The notes: generated by a model not told the origin, from the letters alone. 64,000 nt of DNA from Streptomyces olivoverticillatus (GCF_014203555.1 NZ_JACHJH010000003.1:394899-458898), one strand, 5' to 3'. Positions 1 to 11,992 are shown, numbered from the stretch's first letter. Program-made: numbers and translations.

Positions 1-1
1 C

Positions 2-385
2 CTCGCCGAGCTGGTCGAGCGCACGGGCGTCGGCCTTCTCGTCGACGTCGCCAACCTCCACACCAACCACGTCAACCGCGGCGAAGACCCGGCCACCGTC
101 CTCGACGAGCTCCCGCTCGAAGCCATCGCCTACGTGCACGTGGCGGGCGGCTTCGAGCGGGACGGCCTGTGGCACGACAGCCACGCCCACCCCGTCACCC
201 GGCCCGTCCTCGACGTCCTGGCCGAGCTCTGCGCCCGCACCACCCCGCCCGGCGTCCTGCTGGAGCGCGACGACGACTTCCCCGAGGCCGACGAGCTGGC
301 CGCCGAACTCCAGGCGATCCAGGCCGTGGTGACGCGGGCCTCCGCCAAGGACGTACGGACGGGGGTGCCGCAGCGTGTCCGATGA
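2..385 (+). CDS. DUF692/MNIO family iron oxidase, C-terminal part
   Basis: The reading frame is open from the left edge, so only the last 127 residues are present. They carry DUF692 (multinuclear non-heme iron oxidase) hallmarks: the [14 protein letters not shown] segment, a VHVAGG segment followed by HDSHAH (probable metal ligands on a TIM barrel) and LERDDDFP near the end. Characterised members oxidise cysteine residues of peptide or protein substrates, usually with a partner protein. The gene overlaps the next one by 11 bp and is followed by a membrane protein with a Cys-rich tail, which suggests enzyme, partner and substrate in one operon. The family call is firm; the substrate is inferred. 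Confidence 0.82.
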   Translation, partial: LAELVERTGVGLLVDVANLHTNHVNRGEDPATVLDELPLEAIAYVHVAGGFERDGLWHDSHAHPVTRPVLDVLAELCARTTPPGVLLERDDDFPEADELAAELQAIQAVVTRASAKDVRTGVPQRVR

Positions 386-797
386 CGACCTGGCCGCGGC
401 CCGCGAGCGGCTCGCGCTCGCCCAGCACGCGCTGCTCTCCGCCCTGGTCGCAGGCTCCCCGCCGCCCGAAGGCTTTGACCGCCGAGGCTTGGCCGCCCAG
501 CGTCGCGCGCTGCTCACCAAGCGCGCGCACGTCATCGCCAAGGTGGCACCCGAGCTGCGCGAGATTCTCGGCGCGGATTTCCCGCGCCTCTTCCGCGCCT
601 ATGCCCAAGGACGGCCGATGGCAGAGGGATACCGCCGGGACGCAGCGGATTTCGCCCACCATGTGCTCGCCACCACCCGCGATGCCGAGCGGCGACAGCG
701 GCTGACGGTTTGGGCGGCGCGGCAGAGCGATTCCACCCCCGAAAAGCATGGGCTGCTGGGCCGCGTGATGTCCGCCTTGAAGAAGAAAGGCAGCTGA
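375..797 (+). CDS. SCO6045-like small protein, presumed partner of the DUF692 enzyme
   Basis: A 140-residue soluble, Ala/Arg/Leu-rich helical protein with a basic C-terminus (MSALKKKGS). The GTG start lies inside the end of the DUF692 gene, so translation is probably coupled. It resembles Streptomyces SCO6045-type proteins that accompany DUF692 enzymes. I see no catalytic motif. By analogy with partner proteins of MNIO enzymes it may recognise or deliver the substrate. That role is inferred from position only. Confidence 0.65.
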   Translation: MSDDDLAAARERLALAQHALLSALVAGSPPPEGFDRRGLAAQRRALLTKRAHVIAKVAPELREILGADFPRLFRAYAQGRPMAEGYRRDAADFAHHVLATTRDAERRQRLTVWAARQSDSTPEKHGLLGRVMSALKKKGS

Positions 798-800
798 CGC

Positions 801-1760
801 ATGACCGCCGCATTCATCGTGGCGCTGACCGCCTTGTGCGTACTGTCGGCCTGGCTCATCGGCCTGCGGCTCCAGGCCCATGGCCCGCGCGGCCCGTTCG
901 ACGACCTCGCCACCCAAAACTGTCATCGGCTGGACCTGTGGGGCATCGCCTATCTGATGGGCGGCCGTGACCGCGTGGCGGATACGCTGATCGTCAAAAC
1001 GTACGCCGACGGACGCATAGGCATGGACGACCGCGGCAAGATCAACGTCATCGATGCCAGGGCCGACAGCGCAGAGGAGCGGGCGGTGTTGAGGCACTGC
1101 GGCTCCGAATGGAACGTTGCCTTAAAGACCTTGCGCGGAAAACTGCGCAGCGACCCCCTGTCCGACCTCATCGAAAACAGGCTGAGCGAGCCGAAGCTCT
1201 TCCTCTCGGAACGCACCATGCGCACATGGCGGATCGTCGCGGGTTTCCAGGTGGCCGCAATAGTCGTCGCGGCAGGCACCAGCTTGGGCATGCTGCTGCA
1301 TTCAGGCTCTGATCACCGGCCCTTCGCCCTCGTCATCGCGGCCGCCCTGGGCATTGCGCTGCGAGCATTCTGCTCACCGAGCAATCACCGGCAGAGGATG
1401 ACCGAATACGGCGAGAAGGCCCAGCATCACCTCCGCTCTCGGTCACCCTGGGGCCGACAGGACCCGGATCTCCATCCGGCGGGCCTCGCCGGCGCCGTCG
1501 CGGTGTTCGGCACCGCCGTCATCCCCGACAGGACCATGCGCCATCACCTGGAGAACGCCGCCCGCTCGAATGCAATCAGCCGGAGCCGGGCGGCCCGCCG
1601 TCGCGCGAGCTCCACGTCTTCCACGTCGTCGTGCGGCGGCGCGACCTGCTCCAGCTACTCCTCGTGCTCCAGCACGTCCAGTTGCAGTGGGGGCAGTTCG
1701 AGCTGCTCCTCAAGCAGTTGCTCGTCCTCCAGCTGCGGCGGAGGCAGCAGCTGCTCCTGA
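801..1760 (+). CDS. TIGR04222-type membrane protein with Cys/Ser/Gly-rich tail
   Basis: A 319-residue protein starting 3 bp after the preceding stop. There is an N-terminal transmembrane helix (about residues 4-22), a soluble segment, and two more hydrophobic helices (about 145-167 and 175-192). From about residue 265 it becomes a low-complexity tail of Ser, Cys, Gly and Thr with eight cysteines spaced 4-6 residues apart, ending GGGSSCS. This layout fits the TIGR04222 family. The position directly after a DUF692/MNIO gene makes the tail a plausible modification substrate (inference). The tail might instead bind metal or be cross-linked at the cell surface. Confidence 0.78.
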   Translation: MTAAFIVALTALCVLSAWLIGLRLQAHGPRGPFDDLATQNCHRLDLWGIAYLMGGRDRVADTLIVKTYADGRIGMDDRGKINVIDARADSAEERAVLRHCGSEWNVALKTLRGKLRSDPLSDLIENRLSEPKLFLSERTMRTWRIVAGFQVAAIVVAAGTSLGMLLHSGSDHRPFALVIAAALGIALRAFCSPSNHRQRMTEYGEKAQHHLRSRSPWGRQDPDLHPAGLAGAVAVFGTAVIPDRTMRHHLENAARSNAISRSRAARRRASSTSSTSSCGGATCSSYSSCSSTSSCSGGSSSCSSSSCSSSSCGGGSSCS

Positions 1761-1765
1761 CGGGA

Positions 1766-2695
1766 CTATGCGCCGGCCCGCCACTCGGCCGCGAAGGCCC
1801 GAGCGGGGTTGCCGACGAACACCGCCTCGATGAGTTCCTCCCCCAGCTCGCGCGCCAGCCTCGGCCGCAACGTGCTCAGCAGATACAGCGCCCCCGGGCC
1901 CTCGCCACCGGCCGCGCGGGCCGCCGCCGTGGTCGTGTCGCCGCCCAGCAGCAGGCGGTCGCCGAATCCGGCCTCCGCGAGCGCCGCCAGGCAGTCGAAC
2001 AGCCGCCAGTCGGTTGCATGGTGGGTGCGCGAGGGTCCGTCGAAGGCGAGGTAGGCACCTGCTCGCGCCGCATCCCGGTGCGCCCGGCTGTCGGGGGAGC
2101 GGCCCAGATGCCCCAGGACGACGTGTGCCGGAGGCACCTCCAGTTCGCCGCAGAGCAGGTCGAGCACCTCCATCGCACCCGTGCCCAGTTCGAGGTGCAC
2201 GGCGATGGGGGAGCCCGTTCTGTGGTGCGCATGGGCGGCGGCGGTCATCGTCAGCCGGGCGTGGGCGTCGAGACCGTGGAAGCCTCCGGCGACCTTGATC
2301 AGGCCCGCGCGCACCGGCGCCGTCGTCAGATCCTCGACGAAGAGCTCGGCGAGGCGCTCCCTGTCCCGCTGCACCAGTTCGGGTGTGTAGTGGACGGACT
2401 GGTGAAGTCCGGTGGCGGCGACCACATGCACCCCGGTCTCCCGGGCCAGCCGGACGAGGTCCGCACGCCGTCGCCCCATCCCGCGCGGCGTCCACTGCAC
2501 GAGCGCCTGCCCGCCGAGGTCCCGGAAGGCCTGCAGCTCCACTGCGGCGGCCTGAGCGTCGTCGAGCTCCTGGCCCGGCAGCCGCGGGCTCCGCAGGAAG
2601 AGGTGGTCGTGCGCATCGCAGACGCCCAGCTCTCCGGCCGGTATGTCGCCGAGCACGGTACGGATGGTGAGCGGTCGTGATTCCTGCGGTTGCAT
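1766..2695 (-). CDS. Phosphotriesterase-family metal hydrolase
   Basis: A 309-residue amidohydrolase-superfamily protein. Visible metal-site motifs in order are CDAHDH (HxH), GLIKVA (the lysine normally carbamylated), a His in IAVHLELG, VVLGHLGR, and the Asp of LLGGDTTT. This is the full phosphotriesterase/PTE-like-lactonase set. An in-frame ATG exists upstream at 2767, but the ATG at 2695 has GGAGG at the right spacing. The true substrate (lactone or phosphoester) cannot be read from sequence. It points away from GeoA-strand neighbours only by a short gap and is probably a separate unit. Confidence 0.85.
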   Translation of the reverse strand: MQPQESRPLTIRTVLGDIPAGELGVCDAHDHLFLRSPRLPGQELDDAQAAAVELQAFRDLGGQALVQWTPRGMGRRRADLVRLARETGVHVVAATGLHQSVHYTPELVQRDRERLAELFVEDLTTAPVRAGLIKVAGGFHGLDAHARLTMTAAAHAHHRTGSPIAVHLELGTGAMEVLDLLCGELEVPPAHVVLGHLGRSPDSRAHRDAARAGAYLAFDGPSRTHHATDWRLFDCLAALAEAGFGDRLLLGGDTTTAAARAAGGEGPGALYLLSTLRPRLARELGEELIEAVFVGNPARAFAAEWRAGA

Positions 2696-2824
2696 GCAGG
2701 GTCCTCCGAGGTCGGAACGTCGAGCATGATCCTTTACGGAGGGCACTGTACGCCGGGCGATGCGCAACCGGCGTGGATCAGATGGCCGTCGGAGCCTCCA
2801 GCAGTGTCGGCGTGAGCCAGCGGT

Positions 2825-5475
<2,651 letters not shown>

Positions 5476-6534
5476 TTGAAGGACTCACGCATACCCAAAC
5501 GGCGCGCGGCCCTGGTGGTCGCCGGGGCCGTGGCCCTGACCACGGCGTCCCTCACCCTGCAGAGCGCCGACGCCGCCGCCCCCATGTCGGCCGTCCAGGC
5601 GGGGCAGTTGGCACAGCGCATCGGCGCCGACCGGACCGTGGAACCGGCGGGCTCGTACTACGACGCCGCCGCGCACAAGCTCGTCGTCGACGTCCTCGAC
5701 CGGGCCGCCGCCGCGAAGGTGCGGGCCGCGGGGGCCGAGGCCAGGATCGTCAAGCACTCGGCGGCCGAGCTGGCTTCGGCCAGACGGACCCTCGGCGCCG
5801 AGGCCGCGGTCCCCGGCACCGCCTGGTCCGTCGACCCGAAGACCAACAAGGTCGTCGTCACCGTCGACAGCACGGTCAAGGGCGCCCGGCTGGCGAAGGT
5901 CGAGAAGGCCGTCGCCGCGCTCGGCGACAAGGTCGCCGTCAAGAAGACGCCCGGCAGGATCCGGCCGCTCGTCGCGGGCGGTGACGCCATCTGGGGCAGC
6001 GGCGTGCGCTGCTCGCTCGGATTCAACGTCACCAAGTCCGGCGAGCCGTACTTCCTCACCGCCGGGCACTGCGGCAACGCCTCCTCCACCTGGTCCGACA
6101 CCCAGGGCGGCGCCCAGATCGGCACGACGGAGAGCTCCTCCTTCCCCGGCCACGACTACGCCCTCGTGCGGTACACCTCCGACACCGCACACCCCAGCGC
6201 GGTCGACCTGTACAACGGCGGCGCGCAGGACATCAGCCGCGCGGCCACGGCGACCGTCGGCGAACAGGTACAGCGCAGCGGCAGCACCACCCAGGTGCAG
6301 GGCGGCCAGGTCACCGGCCTCGACGCCACCGTCAACTACCAAGAGGGCACGGTCAACGGCCTGATCGACACCTCCGTCTGCGCCGAACCGGGCGACAGCG
6401 GCGGCGCCCTCTTCGACGGCGACACGGCACTGGGCCTCACCTCCGGCGGCAGCGGTGACTGCTCCTCCGGCGGCGAGACCTTCTTCCAGCCGGTGCCGGA
6501 CGCCCTCCAGGCCTTCGGGGCACAGCTGCCCTGA
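5476..6534 (+). CDS. Secreted S1-family serine protease (streptogrisin/alpha-lytic type)
   Basis: A 352-residue pre-pro-protease. It has a basic N-terminus and hydrophobic signal (to about residue 34), then a pro-domain of about 130 residues with two similar halves typical of streptogrisin pro-regions. The mature domain begins near 'IWGSGVRCSLGF'. The catalytic triad is visible: TAGHC, GHDYALV and GDSGG, with a third cysteine pair around GSGDCSSGG. The start is taken as TTG at 5476 because AGGAGG lies 7 bp upstream and no in-frame ATG/GTG fits. A GC-rich hairpin follows the stop. Confidence 0.93.
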   Translation: MKDSRIPKRRAALVVAGAVALTTASLTLQSADAAAPMSAVQAGQLAQRIGADRTVEPAGSYYDAAAHKLVVDVLDRAAAAKVRAAGAEARIVKHSAAELASARRTLGAEAAVPGTAWSVDPKTNKVVVTVDSTVKGARLAKVEKAVAALGDKVAVKKTPGRIRPLVAGGDAIWGSGVRCSLGFNVTKSGEPYFLTAGHCGNASSTWSDTQGGAQIGTTESSSFPGHDYALVRYTSDTAHPSAVDLYNGGAQDISRAATATVGEQVQRSGSTTQVQGGQVTGLDATVNYQEGTVNGLIDTSVCAEPGDSGGALFDGDTALGLTSGGSGDCSSGGETFFQPVPDALQAFGAQLP

Positions 6535-6553
6535 CGGCCGCAGCCGATCGCAC

Positions 6554-6583
6554 GGGTCCCGGCCGGGCTTCCGGCCGGGGCCC
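6554..6583 (+). terminator. Hairpin after the S1 protease
   Basis: Thirteen-base arms (gggtcccggccgg and its near-complement, one G-U pair) around a 4-base loop, 20 bp after the protease stop. There is no T-run, as is usual in Streptomyces. Confidence 0.65.
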
Positions 6584-6707
6584 TCGTTGTATTGACGAGC
6601 GCGGCAGCCGGACCCCGGTGCACATCCCCTTCACCAGTGGCCTGTCCAAAAGCGTGCCAGGACGGAACACTTGGGACGGAGAAGAGGGCAACGGGGGAGG
6701 AAACGGT

Positions 6708-9700
6708 ATGCAGCGTCCGGCGGACGGTTTGCGGGAGGAACACCGAACGGAAGTCGAGAGCCTGTTGGGGCGGGCCGTCGAGGAGGAAGTGCGCCGGTCG
6801 GGCGGGCGCACGGACGGCGAAGCGCTGCTGCGCCGGGCGTGCGGACAGGCCGATGCCCTGGCGGCCGCGGCCGCGGAGGAGTACGCGGCGTACGTCGGGG
6901 CTCTGGACAGCGAAGAGGCATCGGTCCGGCCGCTCGCGGCCCGGCTGTCCAGGGCATCACTCGCCACCCCGGCATGGGTGACCGCAGTGGCCGCGGTGGC
7001 CGCGTGCGGCACGGACCTCGGCTTCGGCACCTCGGCGGGCACCGCCGTGGGCACGGGAGCCGTGACGGCCGTGGCCGGGGGCCTGACCGCCGTCGCGAAA
7101 CTGACGGCCGGGCACTGGCCCGCCGTGCACCGGCGCGCGGCGCGGCGAGGACAGCCCGGCGGGACCGAGCAGCTGCGGCTGCAGTGGCTCACGGCGCTCG
7201 AAGTGCGCGGCATCCGGCCGTTCCTGGACCACCAGCGGATGGTCTCGGGCACGCCACGCGGCCGTGGCACAACGGCCGGGAAGGACGCGCACGGCTCCGG
7301 TCTCGGGCCGGTGCTGCGCGGTGGGGACCGTAGCGCGGCGGCACACCGGCGCAACGCCCTCGCGCGGTCCTTCGACCACCTTCCGGAAGCCGTGGAGCCG
7401 TTCGCGGGACGCCAGACGCAGCTGGCCCGGATCGTCCGGTGCGTGCAGCAGGCACGGGCCGCCATCGACACCAAGCCGACGGTGGTGGTGCTGCACGGGC
7501 CGCCCGGCTCCGGGCGGTCCACGCTCGCCCTGAAGGCCGCACACCACCTGCGCGACCAGTTCCGCGGAGCGGGTGTGGTGGATCTACGCGGGGAGAGCCC
7601 CGACGAGCAGCCGCTGTCGCCCAGGGACGGACTGATGCAGCTGCTCAACCAGCTCGGCGCCCCGCGCGAACAACTGCTCTTCAGGGAGCGGGCCTCGCAG
7701 GAACAGCACATCCAGCGGCTGTCCGAGGTGTACGAACAGCACCTCGCCGGTACGGCGGCCGTCGTCGTGCTCGACGACGCCTCCGACGGCGAGCAGGTCC
7801 GCGCGCTGATCCCGCACCGCTCCGACAGCCTGGTCCTCGTCACCGCCCGTACGCCGCTGTCCCTGCCGCCGGACCTGGACGCCTGGGTGCACGAACTGCC
7901 GGTCGGCCCCCTGGACCAGGACGGCACGCAGGAGCTGCTGGAGGCCGTGGCCGAGGAGCCCGTGCGGGGCCCGTACGAGGCGGAGTCGCTGGCCCGCGTG
8001 CGGGAGCTGTGCGGCGGGCTGCCGCTGGCCTTGCGGATCTCGGGCTCGGCCCTCGGGCCGCGCACCCTGCCCGTACTCGGCGCCGAACTGGCGGCCTCAG
8101 GGCAGACCGACCCGGTGGAACGGGCCCTGTGGCTGCGCTACCTGGACCAGAGCGACGGCGCCCGGCTGCTGCTGCGCCGGCTGGCCCTGGCGGGACGGGC
8201 TTCCCTGGGCCCCGCGGCCGCGGCAGCGCTGCTGGCCGAGGACGAGAAGGAGGCGGCGGAGGGCCTGATGGCACTGGCCGGGGCCGGGCTGATCGAGCCC
8301 GTCCACGCCGACCGCTACCGGATGCACGACCTGGTGCGCTCCTTCGCCCGGGCCCGGCTGCAGGAAGAGGACGAACCCGCCGAGCGCGCCGCCGCTCTGG
8401 AGCGGTTGTTCCGCAGCTACGCGGAACTGGCGGACTCGGTCATCCGGATGATCGACGGCAAGACCTCGACCCGGGCGGGCATGTTCACCAAGGGGCCGGC
8501 CAGGGTGCACGGCTTCACCTCGCTCACCGCCGCACTGCGTTGGATGGACGAGGAGTCGGGCTTCATCACCTCCACCCTGCGGCACGCGGAAGGAGTCGAC
8601 CACGCCGTGGTGCTGCACTTGCTGGGCGCCCTGTGCGACTACTGCCTGCTGCGCGGAGACCTCCACCGGCTGGGCGAGCTGAGCGAGCTGACCCAGGCCA
8701 TGGACCGCGGCCTGCTGACGCGTTCGGTGCAGTGGCGCACGGGCGTCGCGGCCCGCCAGCTCGGCGAGCTGGACAGCTCGCGCGCCACCCTGACCTCGGT
8801 GGTCGATCTGTACATGGAGGCCCACAACCAGGCGGGCGCCGCCCGGGCCCTGCGCGACCTGGGCGTCACCCTTCACCACCAGGGGCAACTGCCGGAAGCC
8901 GAAGCCAAACTGCGGCAGGCACTGGAGATCCAGACCGCACCCGAGCTGGCCGGCGACCGGGCCTGGACGCTGCACGCGCTGGCGGCGGTCGAGCGCGACC
9001 GGGGACGGCCGGCCGAGGCGCTCGCCCACCTGACGGACTCCATGGAACTGCACCGCGAGAGCGAGAGCCTGCACGGCCAGGCGTGGGCACACTTCCAGCT
9101 GGGCCAGTTGCGGCTGTGCACCGGCCGGGCGGACGCGGCGCAGACGGAGTTCGACCGGGCCCTGGAGCTGTACCGGCGCACTCAGGACGCCCGCGGCGAG
9201 GCCTGGGCACTGACCCAGCTGGCACGCACCGCCCTGGCGAGCGGCGACGCGGAGACGGCGGCGGAACAGCTCCGGCAGGCCGCCTCCCGGCACCGGCAGC
9301 ACGAGGACGTCCGCGGCGAGGCCTGGACCTTCTACTACCTGGGCCACGCGCTGGAGGAGCTCGGCGACCTCGCGGCGGCGGTGCGCGAACTGGACCGGGC
9401 CCGCACGATGTTCAGCCGGATGCGCGACGTCTACGGGCTGGCCTGCGCCCGGCACCATTCCGGCCGCGTCTCCCGCGACCAGCGAGCCGCCCAGACCGGC
9501 TCGCTGCGCAACAGCGGCTTCGCGCGCCAGCTGCTGCAGGAGTCCCGGACGGACTTCCAGCGTGCGGGCGTCCCGCACGGCGAGGCATGGTCGTGTCTGG
9601 AACTCGCCGTCGTCGACGCGGGCAACGACCGTACCGGCCCGGCGCTGGAGCTGGTGGACGAGGCCGTGGAACTGTTCACCGGCTGCAAGGACCGGCGCGG

Positions 9701-9986
9701 CGAGAGCTGGGCCCGGTTCCTGCGCTGCAGCCTGCTGCCGTTCACCTCACCCGGTGGATCGGTGGTCGGATCGGCGGTGGCCGAGGAGGAACTGGCCGTT
9801 CTGCGGCAGGAGACGGGCACGGGCGACTGGCCGGGCGATCCGGCGCTGGACGAGGCGGCGCAGGCCTACGCCGTGGTGCTGCAGCAGGGCGTCGAACCGG
9901 AGTCGGGCTGGCAGGCCTGGCGGCTCGGCATGGTGCCGGGCCGCCGGGCCCGCGATGTCATGGCCGTACCGCTCGGGGGCTCCTGA
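6708..9986 (+). CDS. STAND-type NTPase with C-terminal TPR repeats
   Basis: A 1092-residue protein. An N-terminal helical region includes an Ala/Gly/Val-rich hydrophobic stretch (about 85-140). It is followed by an NB-ARC-like NTPase with Walker A GPPGSGRST near residue 265 and Walker B VVVLDDAS near 351, a winged-helix-like segment (RMHDLVRSFAR near 540), then tetratricopeptide-like repeats from about 670 to 1040. The layout resembles AfsR/SARP regulators, but no DNA-binding domain is evident at the N-terminus. It may be a signalling or defence STAND protein. The ATG at 6708 has GGGGGAGG upstream; an upstream in-frame ATG at 6618 does not. Confidence 0.85.
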   Translation: MQRPADGLREEHRTEVESLLGRAVEEEVRRSGGRTDGEALLRRACGQADALAAAAAEEYAAYVGALDSEEASVRPLAARLSRASLATPAWVTAVAAVAACGTDLGFGTSAGTAVGTGAVTAVAGGLTAVAKLTAGHWPAVHRRAARRGQPGGTEQLRLQWLTALEVRGIRPFLDHQRMVSGTPRGRGTTAGKDAHGSGLGPVLRGGDRSAAAHRRNALARSFDHLPEAVEPFAGRQTQLARIVRCVQQARAAIDTKPTVVVLHGPPGSGRSTLALKAAHHLRDQFRGAGVVDLRGESPDEQPLSPRDGLMQLLNQLGAPREQLLFRERASQEQHIQRLSEVYEQHLAGTAAVVVLDDASDGEQVRALIPHRSDSLVLVTARTPLSLPPDLDAWVHELPVGPLDQDGTQELLEAVAEEPVRGPYEAESLARVRELCGGLPLALRISGSALGPRTLPVLGAELAASGQTDPVERALWLRYLDQSDGARLLLRRLALAGRASLGPAAAAALLAEDEKEAAEGLMALAGAGLIEPVHADRYRMHDLVRSFARARLQEEDEPAERAAALERLFRSYAELADSVIRMIDGKTSTRAGMFTKGPARVHGFTSLTAALRWMDEESGFITSTLRHAEGVDHAVVLHLLGALCDYCLLRGDLHRLGELSELTQAMDRGLLTRSVQWRTGVAARQLGELDSSRATLTSVVDLYMEAHNQAGAARALRDLGVTLHHQGQLPEAEAKLRQALEIQTAPELAGDRAWTLHALAAVERDRGRPAEALAHLTDSMELHRESESLHGQAWAHFQLGQLRLCTGRADAAQTEFDRALELYRRTQDARGEAWALTQLARTALASGDAETAAEQLRQAASRHRQHEDVRGEAWTFYYLGHALEELGDLAAAVRELDRARTMFSRMRDVYGLACARHHSGRVSRDQRAAQTGSLRNSGFARQLLQESRTDFQRAGVPHGEAWSCLELAVVDAGNDRTGPALELVDEAVELFTGCKDRRGESWARFLRCSLLPFTSPGGSVVGSAVAEEELAVLRQETGTGDWPGDPALDEAAQAYAVVLQQGVEPESGWQAWRLGMVPGRRARDVMAVPLGGS

Positions 9987-9994
9987 CGGCAGGG

Positions 9995-10225
9995 TCAGGG
10001 GCTGACCGCGTCGAAGCCGTAGCGCAGCGGCTCTTCCGTCACGCGCAGGTCGCGCCGGTAGATGTACAGCGCCGCTATGCGCATCCCGCCGGCCGGGCCC
10101 TCCACCGTGCAGGGGTGGGTGACCTGCACCACTCCCGGACGGTGGGTCACGCGGATCGTCACTCCGTCCGCAGGTCCGCCGTGCAGCACGGCCGTTTCGC
10201 ACTGCGTCATGCCGTCGTGTGTCAT
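9995..10225 (-). CDS. Small conserved Streptomyces hypothetical protein
   Basis: A 76-residue soluble protein with the pattern AVLHGGPADG, a probable beta-rich core and a terminal YGFDAVSP. It matches a small hypothetical family common in Streptomyces, but I know no function. It ends 8 bp from the convergent STAND gene. Confidence 0.6.
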   Translation of the reverse strand: MTHDGMTQCETAVLHGGPADGVTIRVTHRPGVVQVTHPCTVEGPAGGMRIAALYIYRRDLRVTEEPLRYGFDAVSP

Positions 10226-10335
10226 GAATCCATACTTTAGAGGTTGCGCAAGCAGTGAAATGTTTGTGCGGGCCGGGAACCGCGGCGTCCGGCCTGCCGT
10301 TGGAGACCAGGGGAGAGTGGAGGAGGCGGACCGTG

Positions 10336-10992
10336 ATGGTGCTACGAGGTCGTCGGCGGTGGCTGGTGGCGGCGGTTGTCGCCGTCGGCTGTGTCACGGC
10401 ATGTGACGCGCAGGGCGGCGGGTCCTCTTCGGCATCGGCGGGTCCCCGGTCACCGAGTGCGTCGGCGCCGGGCTCGCCCGCGCCGTCCTCGTCGGCGCGG
10501 TCCGTGAACAACGACCCTGCCCACTTCGCCGCGCCGGTCGTCGCCCGGGCGAAAGAGGCGAAGGTCGATCCTCAATTGCTGATGGCGATCCTCTACAACG
10601 AGGCGTACAAGCCGCACGACCCCGACTTGGAGCGGGAGTGGCAGCGCATGAAGCCCGATTCCGCATTCGGCATAGCGAACATGCACAAAGCCGCATTCGA
10701 CGAGGTCAAGCAGGGGCGTGATTTCGCCGCGCGTTCGTGGCAGGACCTCCCCGACGATCCGGATCTGGCCATCGAGGCCGCGGCCTGGCATTTGCACGAC
10801 CTGGAGGCGAGTCTGCCGAAGGAGCCGTCCGGCCCCTTCACCAAGGACGAGCTGCTGGCCTTGGGTTACAACACCGGTGCGGGCAATATGGGCGCATTCG
10901 CCCGGGGCGTGAAACCCGGCTCGATGGCCCGGTCCTACCTGGATCGTCTCCATGACAACTGGGCCAAAGCCGGACGGGCCGTCCGGCATTAG
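10336..10992 (+). CDS. Lytic-transglycosylase-like lipoprotein
   Basis: A 218-residue protein. The signal peptide ends in a lipobox (V-T-A-C), followed by a Ser/Pro/Ala-rich spacer (about 30-60) that would hold the domain off the membrane. The catalytic-like domain has ILYNEAY (candidate catalytic Glu), AFGIANMH and LGYNTGAGN, resembling SLT/goose-lysozyme folds. It probably cleaves or binds peptidoglycan outside the cell. GTG at 10333 is an equally placed alternative start; both follow AGGAGG. Confidence 0.72.
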   Translation: MVLRGRRRWLVAAVVAVGCVTACDAQGGGSSSASAGPRSPSASAPGSPAPSSSARSVNNDPAHFAAPVVARAKEAKVDPQLLMAILYNEAYKPHDPDLEREWQRMKPDSAFGIANMHKAAFDEVKQGRDFAARSWQDLPDDPDLAIEAAAWHLHDLEASLPKEPSGPFTKDELLALGYNTGAGNMGAFARGVKPGSMARSYLDRLHDNWAKAGRAVRH

Positions 10993-11136
10993 GCGTGACC
11001 CATTCGATCACGGGGTCACTCGAGTGAAACCATTGCGCGGCTGCCGAGCGTCGTCATCAGTGCCCGGAGCCACCGGGCGATTCACGCACGGCAGCAGATT
11101 CACACTCGGCAGCATGAGGAAAGGCAGAAAGACACC

Positions 11137-11403
11137 ATGGGCATCATCGGCTGGATCGTCCTGGGGCTACTGGCCGGAGCGATCGCCAAGATACTTCTGC
11201 CGGGCCGGGACCCGGGCGGGCTGATCGGCACGACCCTCATCGGTATCGCCGGAGCGTTCATCGGCGGCTGGCTGTCCGCCAAGTTCCTGCACAAGCCGAT
11301 CAGCAACCACTTCTTCGACGCCGCCACGTGGGGGTCGGCGATCGCGGGCTCACTGGTCCTGCTGATCGGCTACCGCATCCTCTTCGGGAATTCACGCGAC
11401 TGA
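11137..11403 (+). CDS. GlsB/YeaQ/YmgE family stress-response membrane protein
   Basis: An 88-residue membrane protein with three hydrophobic helices and the family pattern GWIVLGLLAGAIAK, GG.IGT..IGI.GA.IGG, and a final helix ending GYRILFG. The family (transglycosylase-associated proteins) is small and stress-linked, with unknown molecular function. Its placement after the transglycosylase-like lipoprotein may be coincidental. Confidence 0.9.
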   Translation: MGIIGWIVLGLLAGAIAKILLPGRDPGGLIGTTLIGIAGAFIGGWLSAKFLHKPISNHFFDAATWGSAIAGSLVLLIGYRILFGNSRD

Positions 11404-11431
11404 GACGTCGGCTGAGACATCAACCGAGACG

Positions 11432-11866
11432 TCACCGGATGTCGACCGCGGCCTTCCAGTTCACGACGGCGTGAGAACACACGTGGCCGGGGGCGGCGAC
11501 GCAGTGCCGGACGGCCGCGATGTCGCCGTGGCCGCGCCCGACCGCACGGAGCACCGCGCGAGCGTCACCGCCCGGTGTCGTACCGCCCCCGACGCGGCGG
11601 AGCAGGTGGGGCGCGGTGATCGCCAGGTCGCTCCACACCCAGGTGACGCCCTTTTCGCGGAGGCCGGTCAGCCGGACGTCGACCACATCCCCGGGGTGGA
11701 CGACCACCGTGCGGCCGTCATCGTGGTTCGTCAGCGTGACGGTGCGCGCGGCCGTCGCGGGGTCGGGCGGCCGGGGTGCGGGTACGGCCGTGGAGGCGGA
11801 TGCCGCTGTCGCGGTCATCGCCAGCCCCAGAGCCAGAGACAGCGTTGCGTACTTCATGGTCTTCAT
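11432..11866 (-). CDS. Secreted chagasin-like/beta-sandwich protein
   Basis: A 144-residue protein with a Sec signal peptide cleaved near ASA-STA. The mature part has alternating beta strands and a pattern (TVTLTNHDDG, VHPGDVVDVRL, a final beta hairpin) resembling chagasin-type protease inhibitors. Two cysteines (RHCVAAPGHVCSH) could form a disulphide. The start ATG at 11866 has GGGAG upstream. The inhibitor function is a weak inference from the fold pattern. Confidence 0.6.
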   Translation of the reverse strand: MKTMKYATLSLALGLAMTATAASASTAVPAPRPPDPATAARTVTLTNHDDGRTVVVHPGDVVDVRLTGLREKGVTWVWSDLAITAPHLLRRVGGGTTPGGDARAVLRAVGRGHGDIAAVRHCVAAPGHVCSHAVVNWKAAVDIR

Positions 11867-11992
11867 CAGTGACTCCCAGCGGTTGCGGACGGGCCGACCT
11901 CCGTCCTACGCCTTCGGAGCAGGCCGCGAAGCGCTTACTCCTCCCATTCAGTCCATTTCGCGAATCACCGGATATGTGCGCGACACCTGCGA

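Noticed and set aside
7439..10240. A 933-codon frame overlapping the STAND NTPase on the same strand
   Set aside because: Composition is almost entirely Ala/Arg/Gly/Pro and codon third-position bias is wrong; the NTPase frame has clear motifs.
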